Assembly: GCA_910579155.1 (NCBI GenBank)
Contig: CAJTTS010000063.1
Coordinates: forward strand, 1-19,378
Origin: an uncultured Oscillospiraceae bacterium
GTDB lineage: Bacteria > Bacillota_A > Clostridia > Oscillospirales > Oscillospiraceae
Direction: 5' to 3'
Length of the DNA stretch: 19,378 nucleotides
The notes under the pieces were generated by a model that was not told the origin of the DNA, searched no databases, and saw only the letters and a program-made list of their open reading frames with translations. Below, piece by piece: positions 7,260 through 14,410 of this stretch; position 1 is the stretch's first letter, and the number at the start of each line of letters is the position of its first letter. Both the position numbers and the translations under genes were made by a program.

Positions 7260-8441
7260 ATGCGAAAGAAAAGGACAAGTCAACCCATCCTGCGCCCCGC
7301 CCGGCTGGGCGCGGCGCTGCTGGTGGGCGCCCTGGCGGCGGGGCTGCTGTGCCTGGTGGGCGACCCCGCCGCCGCCCTGGACCAGCTCAAAGAGCTGGCG
7401 GGCAGCGCCCAGTTATCCATATCCCTGCTGTCGGCGGAGCTTGCTCTGGAAGAGCCGTCCGGCGACGGCCTGTCCCGCTGGGACAGGCTGGTGCTGGCCC
7501 AGTCCTCCCTGCTGGGGGGCGTGCTGACCGAGACCGAGCCGGAGCCAGACCCTCCGCCTGAATCGGAAAGCCAAGACATTCTGGAGCTGGACCCCGCCGG
7601 AGAGGATGAGGAACCCGACTCCCCCACCCCCTCCACTGCCGCACCGGAGGATATCATCCCCAAAACCATGGTGGCGGGCACCTCCGCCAACTACGTTACC
7701 TCTGGAAACGTGTCCCTCTACAACCACACCGATTACTCCATTGATATCCCCGCGCTGATTGAGAGCGCCCCCCAACTCTCCGCCGCCGGGGACGGCCCCA
7801 AGGTCCTCATCTACCACTCCCACGCCAGCGAGGCATATGCCATGGACGGCACCGACATCTATGAACCCAGCGGCGACCACCGCACTTTGGACACCAACTA
7901 CAACATGGTCCGGGTGGGGGAGGAGATGAAGGCGGTCTTTGAGGCGGCGGGCATCGGCGTGGTCCACGACACCACCCTGTATGACTACCCCAGCTATAAC
8001 GACGCCTACAACCGCTCGGTGCAGGGGGTGGCGGAGAATCTGAAGAAATACCCCTCCCTGGTGCTGCTGCTGGACGTGCACCGGGACGCGCTGGTGGCCA
8101 CCGACGGCACCATTTATAAAGTCGTGGCGGGGACGGTAGACAACTGCGCCCAAGTGATGATGGTGATGGGCACCGATGCCACCGGGCAGGTCCACCCCAA
8201 CTGGCGGGTAAACCTGGCCCTTGCGCTGTCCATCCAGTCGGCGCTGGCCAATAAGTGGTCCACCCTGGCCCGGCCCCTGGTGCTGCGGCCCACCCGCTTC
8301 AACCAGCATCTGTCCACGGGCACCATCCTGGTGGAGGTGGGCACCCATGGGAACACCCTCCAGGAGGCCATCACCGCCGCGCGGCTGTACGCCCGGACAG
8401 TGGTGGAGCTGATGGAACACGACACAGGGAGCGCCGGCTAA
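7260..8441 (+). CDS. spoIIP: Stage II sporulation protein P
   Basis: This is a 393-residue membrane-anchored cell-wall hydrolase. GGAGGTGA lies 6 nt before the ATG. Residues 12-34 form the anchor. A linker of about 100 residues is acidic and Pro-rich (90-130). The catalytic domain begins at about 178: KVLIYHSHASEAY (His186, His188, Glu191), RTLDTNYNMVRVG (208-220), VVHDTTLYDYPSY, LLDVHRDA (about 271-277) and a late FNQHLSTGTILVEVGTHGN block. In Bacillus, SpoIIP works with SpoIID and SpoIIM; it is an amidase/endopeptidase that thins septal peptidoglycan so the mother cell can engulf the forespore. It shows that the host belongs to an endospore-forming line. The gene is divergent from the AbrB operon. 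Confidence 0.93.
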   Translation: MRKKRTSQPILRPARLGAALLVGALAAGLLCLVGDPAAALDQLKELAGSAQLSISLLSAELALEEPSGDGLSRWDRLVLAQSSLLGGVLTETEPEPDPPPESESQDILELDPAGEDEEPDSPTPSTAAPEDIIPKTMVAGTSANYVTSGNVSLYNHTDYSIDIPALIESAPQLSAAGDGPKVLIYHSHASEAYAMDGTDIYEPSGDHRTLDTNYNMVRVGEEMKAVFEAAGIGVVHDTTLYDYPSYNDAYNRSVQGVAENLKKYPSLVLLLDVHRDALVATDGTIYKVVAGTVDNCAQVMMVMGTDATGQVHPNWRVNLALALSIQSALANKWSTLARPLVLRPTRFNQHLSTGTILVEVGTHGNTLQEAITAARLYARTVVELMEHDTGSAG

Positions 8442-8457
8442 GCCGGCGCTCCCTGTG
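8423..8457. terminator. Perfect 16-bp hairpin with the spoIIP stop codon in its loop
   Basis: Arms 8423-8438 and 8442-8457 are exactly complementary, and the three loop bases are the TAA stop of spoIIP. The stem is very GC-rich. It lies between convergent genes, so it could stop transcription from either side. Neither side has a T-tract, so it is not a textbook intrinsic terminator; it may also block 3' exonucleases. Confidence 0.55.
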
Positions 8458-8490
8458 CGCAATTAAGATCATATTCAAGCCAAGGGCGGA

Positions 8491-8865
8491 TCAAAGCTCC
8501 TGAAACAGCTCGATCTCCTCTCCCAACGGTCCGGTGCAGAACGCGATTCTCGCCGGATAGGCGGGTTCGGACTTGATGACGATATTTTTGGGCTCCACAA
8601 AAACCGGATAGCCCGCCTGTCTCACCCCTTCCACAACACGGTCCACGTCGTCCGCCGCCAGCGCAAAATGCCGGATCGCGCCTTTGCGCGGTTCGGTTTC
8701 GCCGCTGAACAGCTCAATCACGCCGTTTCCGGCGTCGATCATCACGCCCCCCGGCCATTCCCGCCGGACGGGCAGCCCCAAAACGCCGCAATAGAACGAC
8801 TTCGCCCGCTCGAAGCCCTCCGCTCCCCCGCAGTTCATGGACACATGGTGAATCCCTGTAATCAT
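8491..8865 (-). CDS. VOC-superfamily (glyoxalase/bleomycin-resistance type) protein
   Basis: This is a 124-residue protein made of two beta-alpha-beta-beta-beta modules. It keeps the four positions usually used as metal ligands in the family: His7 (GIHHVSMN), Glu51 (GVIELFSG), His66 (AIRHFALA) and Glu119 (EEIELFQ). The ATG at 8865 is chosen because the protein aligns from MITGIHHV; GAGAGGGG lies upstream across the malic-enzyme stop. VOC enzymes include glyoxalase I, epimerases, dioxygenases and fosfomycin-resistance enzymes; which activity applies here cannot be read. The gene follows malic enzyme by 17 nt on the same strand and is probably co-transcribed. Confidence 0.85.
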   Translation of the reverse strand: MITGIHHVSMNCGGAEGFERAKSFYCGVLGLPVRREWPGGVMIDAGNGVIELFSGETEPRKGAIRHFALAADDVDRVVEGVRQAGYPVFVEPKNIVIKSEPAYPARIAFCTGPLGEEIELFQEL

Positions 8866-8882
8866 AGCGCCGCTCGCCCCTC

Positions 8883-10061
8883 TCAAGCGCGGGCCGCGCC
8901 GGTGCGCCGCGCCGCCTCCGCCACTGCCTTGGCCACAGCGGGGCACACCCGCTCGTCAAAGGCGGCGGGGATGATGTACTCCGGGGACAGCTCTTCGGGA
9001 CCGACCAGCCCCGCCAGCGCTTTCACGGCGGCCTGCTTCATCTCCTCGTTGATGTCCGACGCCCGCACGTCAAACGCTCCCCGGAACACCCCGGGAAAGG
9101 CCAGCACGTTGTTGATCTGGTTGGGGAAGTCGCTGCGGCCGGTGCCCACCACCGCCGCTCCCGCCGCCCGGGCCAGGTCGGGCATAATCTCCGGCGTCGG
9201 GTTGGCCATGGGGAACAGGATGGGGTCGGGGGCCATGGAGCGCACCATGTCCGGGGTCACCAACCCCGGCGCGGACACGCCAATGAACACGTCCGCCCCG
9301 CGCAAAGCCTCCACCAGCCCGCCCACGGTGAGGGCGGGCCTTGTCATATCCGCCAGCTCCGCTAAGGCCGGGTCGTTTGCCAGATCGGGCCTGCCCGGAT
9401 AGACAATCCCCCTGACGTCGCACAGCGTGGCCTGCCGCAGCCCCATGGACCACAGCAGCTTGAAGATGGCCGTCCCGGCGGCCCCCGCCCCGGACATGAC
9501 CAGCTTCACCTCGCTGAGCTTTTTGCCCACAATTTTCAGCGCGTTGGTCAGCGCCGCCGCCACGATAATGGCAGTGCCGTGCTGGTCGTCGTGGAAGACA
9601 GGGATGTCGCAGCGCTCCTTCAGCTTGCGCTCAATCTCAAAGCACCGGGGGGCGGAGATGTCCTCCAGGTTCACCCCGCCGAAGGACCCTGCCAGCAGGG
9701 CCACGGTGTTGACAATCTCGTCCACATCCTTGGAGCGCACGCACAGCGGCACCGCGTTCACCCCGCCGAAGGCCTTGAACAGCACGCATTTGCCCTCCAT
9801 CACCGGCATACCCGCCTCGGGGCCGATATCCCCCAGGCCCAGCACGGCGGTGCCGTCGGTGACCACCGCCACCGTGTTCCACCGGCCGGTGAGCTCGTAG
9901 CTTTTATTGACATCCTTCTTGATCTCCAGGCAGGGCTGGGCCACCCCGGGGGTGTATGCCAGGGACAGGGACTGCCGGTCCTTGACCTCCATCTTGGGCA
10001 CGGCGTCCAGCTTCCCCCGCCATTGATAGTGAAGCCTTAGCGATTCCGCAGCGTAATCCAT
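8883..10061 (-). CDS. Malic enzyme (oxaloacetate-decarboxylating)
   Basis: This is a 392-residue enzyme that converts malate to pyruvate and CO2 with reduction of NAD(P)+. It is the short bacterial form without the C-terminal phosphotransacetylase-like domain of MaeB. Visible landmarks are Tyr36 in SLAYTPGVAQPC, Lys91 in EGKCVLFKAFGG, the metal-binding segment around NLEDISAPRCFEIE and HDDQHGTA (157-164), and the dinucleotide fold GAGAAG (191-196). The ATG at 10061 has AAAGGGAG upstream; an extension of the frame to 10103 runs into the promoter. Cofactor preference cannot be decided by eye. The product feeds central carbon metabolism and reducing power. The VOC gene follows. Confidence 0.93.
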   Translation of the reverse strand: MDYAAESLRLHYQWRGKLDAVPKMEVKDRQSLSLAYTPGVAQPCLEIKKDVNKSYELTGRWNTVAVVTDGTAVLGLGDIGPEAGMPVMEGKCVLFKAFGGVNAVPLCVRSKDVDEIVNTVALLAGSFGGVNLEDISAPRCFEIERKLKERCDIPVFHDDQHGTAIIVAAALTNALKIVGKKLSEVKLVMSGAGAAGTAIFKLLWSMGLRQATLCDVRGIVYPGRPDLANDPALAELADMTRPALTVGGLVEALRGADVFIGVSAPGLVTPDMVRSMAPDPILFPMANPTPEIMPDLARAAGAAVVGTGRSDFPNQINNVLAFPGVFRGAFDVRASDINEEMKQAAVKALAGLVGPEELSPEYIIPAAFDERVCPAVAKAVAEAARRTGAARA

Positions 10062-10093
10062 GTTGAGCGCTCCCTTTCGTTTGTATCGCCAAG

Positions 10094-10102
10094 AGTATAT
10101 CA
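10094..10102 (-). promoter_or_regulatory. Extended -10 promoter of the malic enzyme gene
   Basis: The minus strand reads TGA-TATACT, with TATACT at 10099-10094 and the TGn extension before it. The -35 region (TTCCTT at 17 bp) is poor and lies inside the T-tract of the preceding operon's terminator. The leader would be about 27 nt. Confidence 0.5.
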
Positions 10103-10112
10103 CAACCCCGCC

Positions 10113-10147
10113 AAAAAAGGAAGCCCCCGGCGCGGGCCGGGGGCTTC
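10113..10147 (-). terminator. Intrinsic terminator of the two-component operon
   Basis: A perfect 12-bp GC-rich stem (10120-10131 with 10136-10147, loop GCGG) begins 3 nt after the kinase stop. On the minus strand it is followed by CCTTTTTT. This is a textbook rho-independent terminator. Confidence 0.92.
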
Positions 10148-10150
10148 TTC

Positions 10151-12508
10151 TTACAGGACCAATTGAATGGCGTCCCGGGGCCGCTCCCCCGCCAGGGGCA
10201 GGGTGACGATGGCCTTGAACAGGTCGCCGTCGATGCTGATTTCAAACCGCCCGTGCTGGAGCTCCGTCAGCGACTGGGCGATGGACAGCCCCAGGCCGCT
10301 GCCCGCCTGGTTGCGGGACTCGTCGCCCCGGACGAAGCGCTCCATGAGCCGCTCGGCGGGGACGTCCAGCGGGTCCCGGGAGATGTTCTTCACCGACAGC
10401 ACCGCATGGTCCCCGCTGCGCCGCAAATCCACATACACCCGCGTGCCCGGCAGGGCGTATTTGGCGCAGTTGGTCAGCAGATTGTCCAGTACCCGCCACA
10501 AATGCCGCCCGTCCGCCTCCACCCATATGGGCTCCTCGGGCAGGGAGCGCACCACCGTCAGCTTCTGGGCCCCCAGGCGGTCGCCGCATTCCGCCAGCGC
10601 CTGGTCGGTGAGCTGGGTCCAGTCCAGCCGCTCCCAGTTCACCGTCAGATTCCCCGTGGACGCCTTGGATGCCTCCACCAAATCCTCGGTGAGTTTTTTC
10701 AGCCGCTGGCTCTTCCGGTCCAGCACCTCGATATACTCCGCCGCCTTGGGGTTCTGGATGTCCTCCTTTTTCAACAGGTCCACGTAGTTGATGATGGAGG
10801 TCAGCGGCGTTTTCAGGTCGTGGGACACGTTGGTGATGAGCTCCGCCTTGAAATGCTCGCTCTTCATCCGCTCATCCACCGCCGTAGAGATGGCGTGGCC
10901 CAGGTTGTTCAGCTCGTCGGCGTGGCCCCGCAGGTCGGGGAGCATGTGCCGGGTGTCGATTTGATAGTTGGGATTGCCGCCGATGATCTCCTGGGTGCCG
11001 TGGCGGATTTTCTTCCACTGGTACGCCCAGCGGCACAGGTAGGCCGACCCGAGCAGCGTCACCAGCAGCCACAGCCCTCCGGCCCATCGGATGGTGGCCA
11101 TTGTGAAAACCGTGTACCCCATACAGCCCAACACCGCCTTCCAAATCAGGGGGACGGCCTGGACGGCCCGCCCCATGGAGCCGAACAGCTCCCACAGCTT
11201 CCCCCAGCACCAGAGGAACAGCTTCCAGCACCAGGCGCACACAGCCCACGTCCAGGTATTGCGCAGGAGTGTGTGGGCCTTGCACCGGGCGCACACCGTC
11301 ACCAGCGCCGCCAGACCCATGGCCGCCGCGGCCGCCACCGCCAGCCCTACCCCGATGAGCTGCATAAACATGGGCGCGTCCATGTAGGTGTCGTATACGG
11401 CCATGATGCCCAGGCCCATGGTCCCGGTGCCGCCCAGAAACAGGATAAACAGCAGCACGTCTCCGGGCATCCGGTGAAACCAGTTGAGGTAGATTCCCTC
11501 CACGTCCCGCTTGTGGCCCGCGCCGCAGCACAGGTACACCATCAGCAGTACGCCCAGCGTACCCAGAATCACCGTGCCGCCCAGATACCACTCCCGGTCC
11601 GCCTGCCAATGGGCCAGTTGCTCGGCGGCTTTGCGGTATTGATCGTCCACCCGCAAAGCGTCGTCCACCCAAAAAACCAGGCTGACGTTTTTCGCCTCCG
11701 ACTCAGCGATGGCCTCCGGGGTCAACTCCCATTCCAGGCTGTCCGGGTTAAAAATGTAGCCGAACTGGTTGGCTTCCAGGCAGGCTTGGATGGTGGGGTA
11801 ATAGATATATGGATCGCCTTCCGTGTCCACCACCCGGAGGACCTTGGTATCTCCGTTCTCGTCCGCCAGGATCTGGTTTTCCCGGATGGTGATGGGATCG
11901 CCTTCCGCGTCCACCAGTTGGACGGACTCGCCCTCCTCCCTGGCCGTCCGGGCAATCCCCGTCCAGATGGGGAGCAGGTCGCGCCAGACCGGGCTATAGT
12001 ACACGCCGTCATAGTCTCCGGCGTTGGCGCTGCTGACCGGGTAGTCCTCGTCATAATACTCCCAGTCGGCGTCAACGCTCTGGGTCCGGTTCCCGCCCCG
12101 GCGGTACTCCACCCAGTACTCAATGTCCGCCTTGGTACTATCCTCCTGGGTGTTGCCGTAGATCACCTTGCCGTCCTTATCCAAAAGTTGCCAGCGCAGG
12201 TTGGTGGCCCCGGCGTCAAGCTCCGCCTCATAGCGCTCAATGGCCCGCTTTTCCGACAGGTCCAGCTCCCGTCCCGCCGCCTGTTCGTCCTTCAGATCCA
12301 CCAGGCGGCGCACCATCCAGTAGTCCTGCCGCACCAGATAGGCCCGGGTGTAGCCCCCGGTGTAGCCGATGGCATCGTAATAGGCGTCGGTCCACAGGGT
12401 GTCAAAATTGGCCAGTTGATACCACCCCATGATGGCTGTGGCGGTGAAAGCCGCCACAGCCGCGGTGAAAGCCAGGGCCTTCACCGCTAAATTTTCCCGC
12501 CACTTCAT
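10151..12508 (-). CDS. Multi-membrane sensor histidine kinase
   Basis: This is a 785-residue kinase. One membrane span (about 8-30) is followed by an outside sensor region of some 275 residues rich in Asp, Glu and Tyr. About five more spans then lie near 308-328, 349-371, 380-405, 452-470 and 475-494, the last leading to a cytoplasmic kinase core. The HisKA motif NVSHDLKTPLTS carries phospho-acceptor His563; the N-box is around 675-681 (DNLLTNCAKYA) and the G2 region is SGLGLSIA near 737. The usual DxGxG G1 box is replaced by VKNISRDP, as in VanS-like kinases. The start overlaps the regulator's stop by 4 nt (ATGA), so this is the partner of the regulator at 12505-13209. The ligand is unknown. 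An Ala-rich span (about 387-404) and a Trp/Cys-rich stretch (about 418-440) are unusual. Confidence 0.92.
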   Translation of the reverse strand: MKWRENLAVKALAFTAAVAAFTATAIMGWYQLANFDTLWTDAYYDAIGYTGGYTRAYLVRQDYWMVRRLVDLKDEQAAGRELDLSEKRAIERYEAELDAGATNLRWQLLDKDGKVIYGNTQEDSTKADIEYWVEYRRGGNRTQSVDADWEYYDEDYPVSSANAGDYDGVYYSPVWRDLLPIWTGIARTAREEGESVQLVDAEGDPITIRENQILADENGDTKVLRVVDTEGDPYIYYPTIQACLEANQFGYIFNPDSLEWELTPEAIAESEAKNVSLVFWVDDALRVDDQYRKAAEQLAHWQADREWYLGGTVILGTLGVLLMVYLCCGAGHKRDVEGIYLNWFHRMPGDVLLFILFLGGTGTMGLGIMAVYDTYMDAPMFMQLIGVGLAVAAAAAMGLAALVTVCARCKAHTLLRNTWTWAVCAWCWKLFLWCWGKLWELFGSMGRAVQAVPLIWKAVLGCMGYTVFTMATIRWAGGLWLLVTLLGSAYLCRWAYQWKKIRHGTQEIIGGNPNYQIDTRHMLPDLRGHADELNNLGHAISTAVDERMKSEHFKAELITNVSHDLKTPLTSIINYVDLLKKEDIQNPKAAEYIEVLDRKSQRLKKLTEDLVEASKASTGNLTVNWERLDWTQLTDQALAECGDRLGAQKLTVVRSLPEEPIWVEADGRHLWRVLDNLLTNCAKYALPGTRVYVDLRRSGDHAVLSVKNISRDPLDVPAERLMERFVRGDESRNQAGSGLGLSIAQSLTELQHGRFEISIDGDLFKAIVTLPLAGERPRDAIQLVL

Positions 12509-13209
12509 TGCATTTTCTCCATCTTATAGCCCAGGCCCCATACCACCTTCAAATACCGGGGGTTGGCCGGGTCGATTTCGATCTTCTCCCGCAGGTGCCG
12601 GATGTGGACGGCCACGGTATTCTCGCTCCCCAACGCCGGGTCGTTCCACACCTGCTCGTAGATCTGGGCGGTGGAATACACCCGGCCCAGGTTCTTCATC
12701 AGCAGGCGCAGGATATTGTACTCGATGGGGGTCAGGTTCACCGGCTCGCCGTCCACCGTCACCGACTTTGCCTCGTCGTCCATGACAATGCTGCCGTTGC
12801 GCAGCGTGCCGTTCGCCTCGGGCGCGGACGCCTTGCCGCCCAAGGTGGTGTACCGCCGGAGCTGGCTCTTCACCCTGGCCAGCACCTCAATGGGGTTAAA
12901 GGGCTTGGTGATATAATCGTCTGCGCCGATGTTCAGTCCCAGCACCTTGTCGGTATCCTCGCTCTTGGCGGTGAGCAGGATGATGGGGATGTTGCCCCCG
13001 GACTCCCGCAGGCGCGCCGTAGCCCGGATACCGTCCAGTTGGGGCATCATGATGTCCATGAGGATCAGGTCGATGTTCCCCTCGTTCACCGCACGGACGG
13101 CCTGCTCTCCGTTATAGGCGGACACCGTCTGGTAGCCCTCGCTGGTAAGATAGATCTCCAGCGCCGATACGATGTCTTTATCGTCGTCGCAGATAAGCAC
13201 CGTGTACAT
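12505..13209 (-). CDS. OmpR/PhoB-family response regulator
   Basis: This is a 234-residue transcription factor. The receiver domain (1-118) has acidic residues Asp8, Asp9 and Asp10, phospho-acceptor Asp52 (LILMDIMMP), Thr80 and Lys102 (ITKPF). The winged-helix effector domain (about 135-232) ends in the expected ENTVAVHIRHLREKIE and YLKVVWGLGYKME. AGGGAG lies 9 to 10 nt upstream of the ATG. Phosphorylation by the coupled kinase would make it bind direct-repeat DNA sites and control target genes. No exporter or other likely target is co-transcribed, so its regulon is unknown. Confidence 0.95.
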   Translation of the reverse strand: MYTVLICDDDKDIVSALEIYLTSEGYQTVSAYNGEQAVRAVNEGNIDLILMDIMMPQLDGIRATARLRESGGNIPIILLTAKSEDTDKVLGLNIGADDYITKPFNPIEVLARVKSQLRRYTTLGGKASAPEANGTLRNGSIVMDDEAKSVTVDGEPVNLTPIEYNILRLLMKNLGRVYSTAQIYEQVWNDPALGSENTVAVHIRHLREKIEIDPANPRYLKVVWGLGYKMEKMQ

Positions 13210-13453
13210 GGCGTATCACTCCCTCTTTCTCCCTGTTGTCACACTCCGCCTGTTCGCAACATGCGGCTTCGCTGCAACTCAGGCTACCCCCGCCTCTGCT
13301 GCGCAGCGGCCAGGCTTTTGCCTTCGCTCCGCTCCATCCGCGCTGCTCACGGCGGCTCTACGCTTCTCATGTTACCAGCAAGCCGATTAAGTTGCAACGG
13401 GGAAATTATTTAAAATCAGCTTAAGAACTTCCATGGTTTGGCGATATCGCCAC
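13210..13453. other. Regulator leader and divergent promoter region
   Basis: No gene is visible here. On the minus strand, TTGCAA (13397-13392), 17 bp and TAACAT (13374-13369) make a plausible promoter for the two-component operon. It would leave an untranslated leader of about 150 nt (13210-13362) that is GC-rich and full of short self-complementary pieces, such as GCTGCGCAGC and AGGC-AAAA-GCCT. I recognise no known riboswitch in it. The folT promoter begins just to the right. Confidence 0.4.
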
Positions 13454-13482
13454 TTGCAATTTACCCCGGCTTGGAGTACACT
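13454..13482 (+). promoter_or_regulatory. Promoter of the THF riboswitch/folT unit
   Basis: TTGCAA (13454-13459) and TACACT (13477-13482) are 17 bp apart. The predicted start, near 13489, falls just before the first stem of the riboswitch at 13493, which supports the assignment. Confidence 0.65.
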
Positions 13483-13492
13483 ATCCTCAACA

Positions 13493-13594
13493 GGCAGAGT
13501 AGGAGCGCGCGTGTAAAAGTGCCGGCGGGACGGGGAGTTGTCCGCCGGACGAAGGGGAAGCATCCCCGCAGTGCGTGTTCCGCATCCCGCTGCC
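13493..13594 (+). ncRNA. Tetrahydrofolate (THF) riboswitch aptamer
   Basis: The closing stem GGCAG (13493-13497) pairs with CTGCC (13590-13594). Between them lie the conserved blocks I know from the folT/THF motif: GAGTAG right after the first stem, GCGCGCGT followed by AAGTGCCGG, GGGACGGGGAGTTGTCC, CGGACGAA, and a 3' block GCATCCCGCTGCCGC. Length (102 nt), order of blocks and the downstream folate-transporter gene all agree. THF binding normally lowers expression of the downstream gene. Confidence 0.88.
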
Positions 13595-13619
13595 GCATCA
13601 TGGGATCGCGTCCAGTGGG

Positions 13620-13669
13620 CTTCCTTTGTGCGGCATACCCGTTTTGGGGCTGCCGAAAAACAAAGGAGG
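13620..13669 (+). promoter_or_regulatory. Expression platform: hairpin hiding the folT ribosome site
   Basis: Bases 13620-13628 pair with 13661-13669 (9 bp, one G-U), covering the AAAGGAGG ribosome site completely. An inner stem pairs 13631-13635 with 13651-13655. The outer stem is followed at once by TCTTTTTT and then the ATG at 13678, so the same hairpin could act as an intrinsic terminator as well as block ribosome binding. Confidence 0.65.
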
Positions 13670-13677
13670 TCTTTTTT

Positions 13678-14334
13678 ATGGAAATCTTTAAAACGCCCTT
13701 TTCCCACGCCTATTGGCGGTGCGCCCTTCGGGACTTCAGGAAGCCGCGCACCCTGGTGTTCTCCGCCCTGATGGTGGCGGCCTGTGTGGCCCTGGGCTAC
13801 CTGAAATCTGTCCCGGTGGTGAACAACATCCGGGTGAGCTGGGGCTTCCTGGCCCGGGCGCTGTGCGCCCTGGTTGGGGGGCCGGTGAACGCGCTGGTGT
13901 TCGGCGCTGTGGAGGACACGATCAGTTACCTCTGGAACCCCGCCGAGGGCTACAACCCCTACTATATGTTCACCACCATGCTGGGCGTGTTCACCTACGC
14001 GCTGTTCCTCTACCGGGCCGAGGTGACAGTGCTGCGGATATTCCTGGCCAAGCTGGTCACCAACCTGCAAAACGTGTTCCTGGGCGGACTGGGCACCTAT
14101 CTGTGGTACTCCGGCGGCAAGGGCTATGGGGTCATCGTGGGGGCCAGCGCGGTGAAGAACGCCATCATGCTGCCGGTGCAAACCATCATGCTGGCGGCGC
14201 TGTTTGCCGCGCTGCTGCCGATTCTGCATCGTATGGGCTTCCTGCCCAACCAGGCGGGGCGGCTGCGGCTGTGGAAGCCCGAGGAGCGGAAAAAAACTCC
14301 TGCAAACGATACACAGCCGCCCTGGGAAGGCTGA
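13678..14334 (+). CDS. folT: Folate-specific ECF transporter S component
   Basis: This is a 218-residue membrane protein. AAAGGAGG lies 8 nt before the ATG; the frame is open further upstream but that part is riboswitch. About six hydrophobic spans begin at LVFSALMVAACVALGYL (residues about 26-42). Conserved FolT-like features include GFLARALCALVGGPVNALVFGAVEDTISYLWNP, a Tyr-rich YNPYYMFTTMLGVFTYALFLYR segment, and LPVQTIMLAALFAALLP near the end. S components bind the vitamin and dock with a shared EcfA/EcfA'/EcfT energising module encoded elsewhere. The THF riboswitch upstream independently supports folate as substrate. The C-terminal 30 residues are hydrophilic and Lys/Arg/Pro-rich. Confidence 0.9.
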   Translation: MEIFKTPFSHAYWRCALRDFRKPRTLVFSALMVAACVALGYLKSVPVVNNIRVSWGFLARALCALVGGPVNALVFGAVEDTISYLWNPAEGYNPYYMFTTMLGVFTYALFLYRAEVTVLRIFLAKLVTNLQNVFLGGLGTYLWYSGGKGYGVIVGASAVKNAIMLPVQTIMLAALFAALLPILHRMGFLPNQAGRLRLWKPEERKKTPANDTQPPWEG

Positions 14335-14410
14335 CCCCTCCCCCCGCCCCGCAAACCGCATAACTTGTGCCATGTCCGCATACCTTTGAACGAAAAGGAG
14401 GGATGCGGGC

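Noticed and set aside
7413..8462. Minus-strand open frame of 349 codons
   Set aside because: It is the antisense shadow of spoIIP, rich in His, Gly and Val.
10163..12490. Plus-strand open frame of 775 codons
   Set aside because: It lies fully opposite the histidine kinase gene, which has all kinase motifs; the plus frame is His/Gln/Pro-rich and has no recognisable domain.
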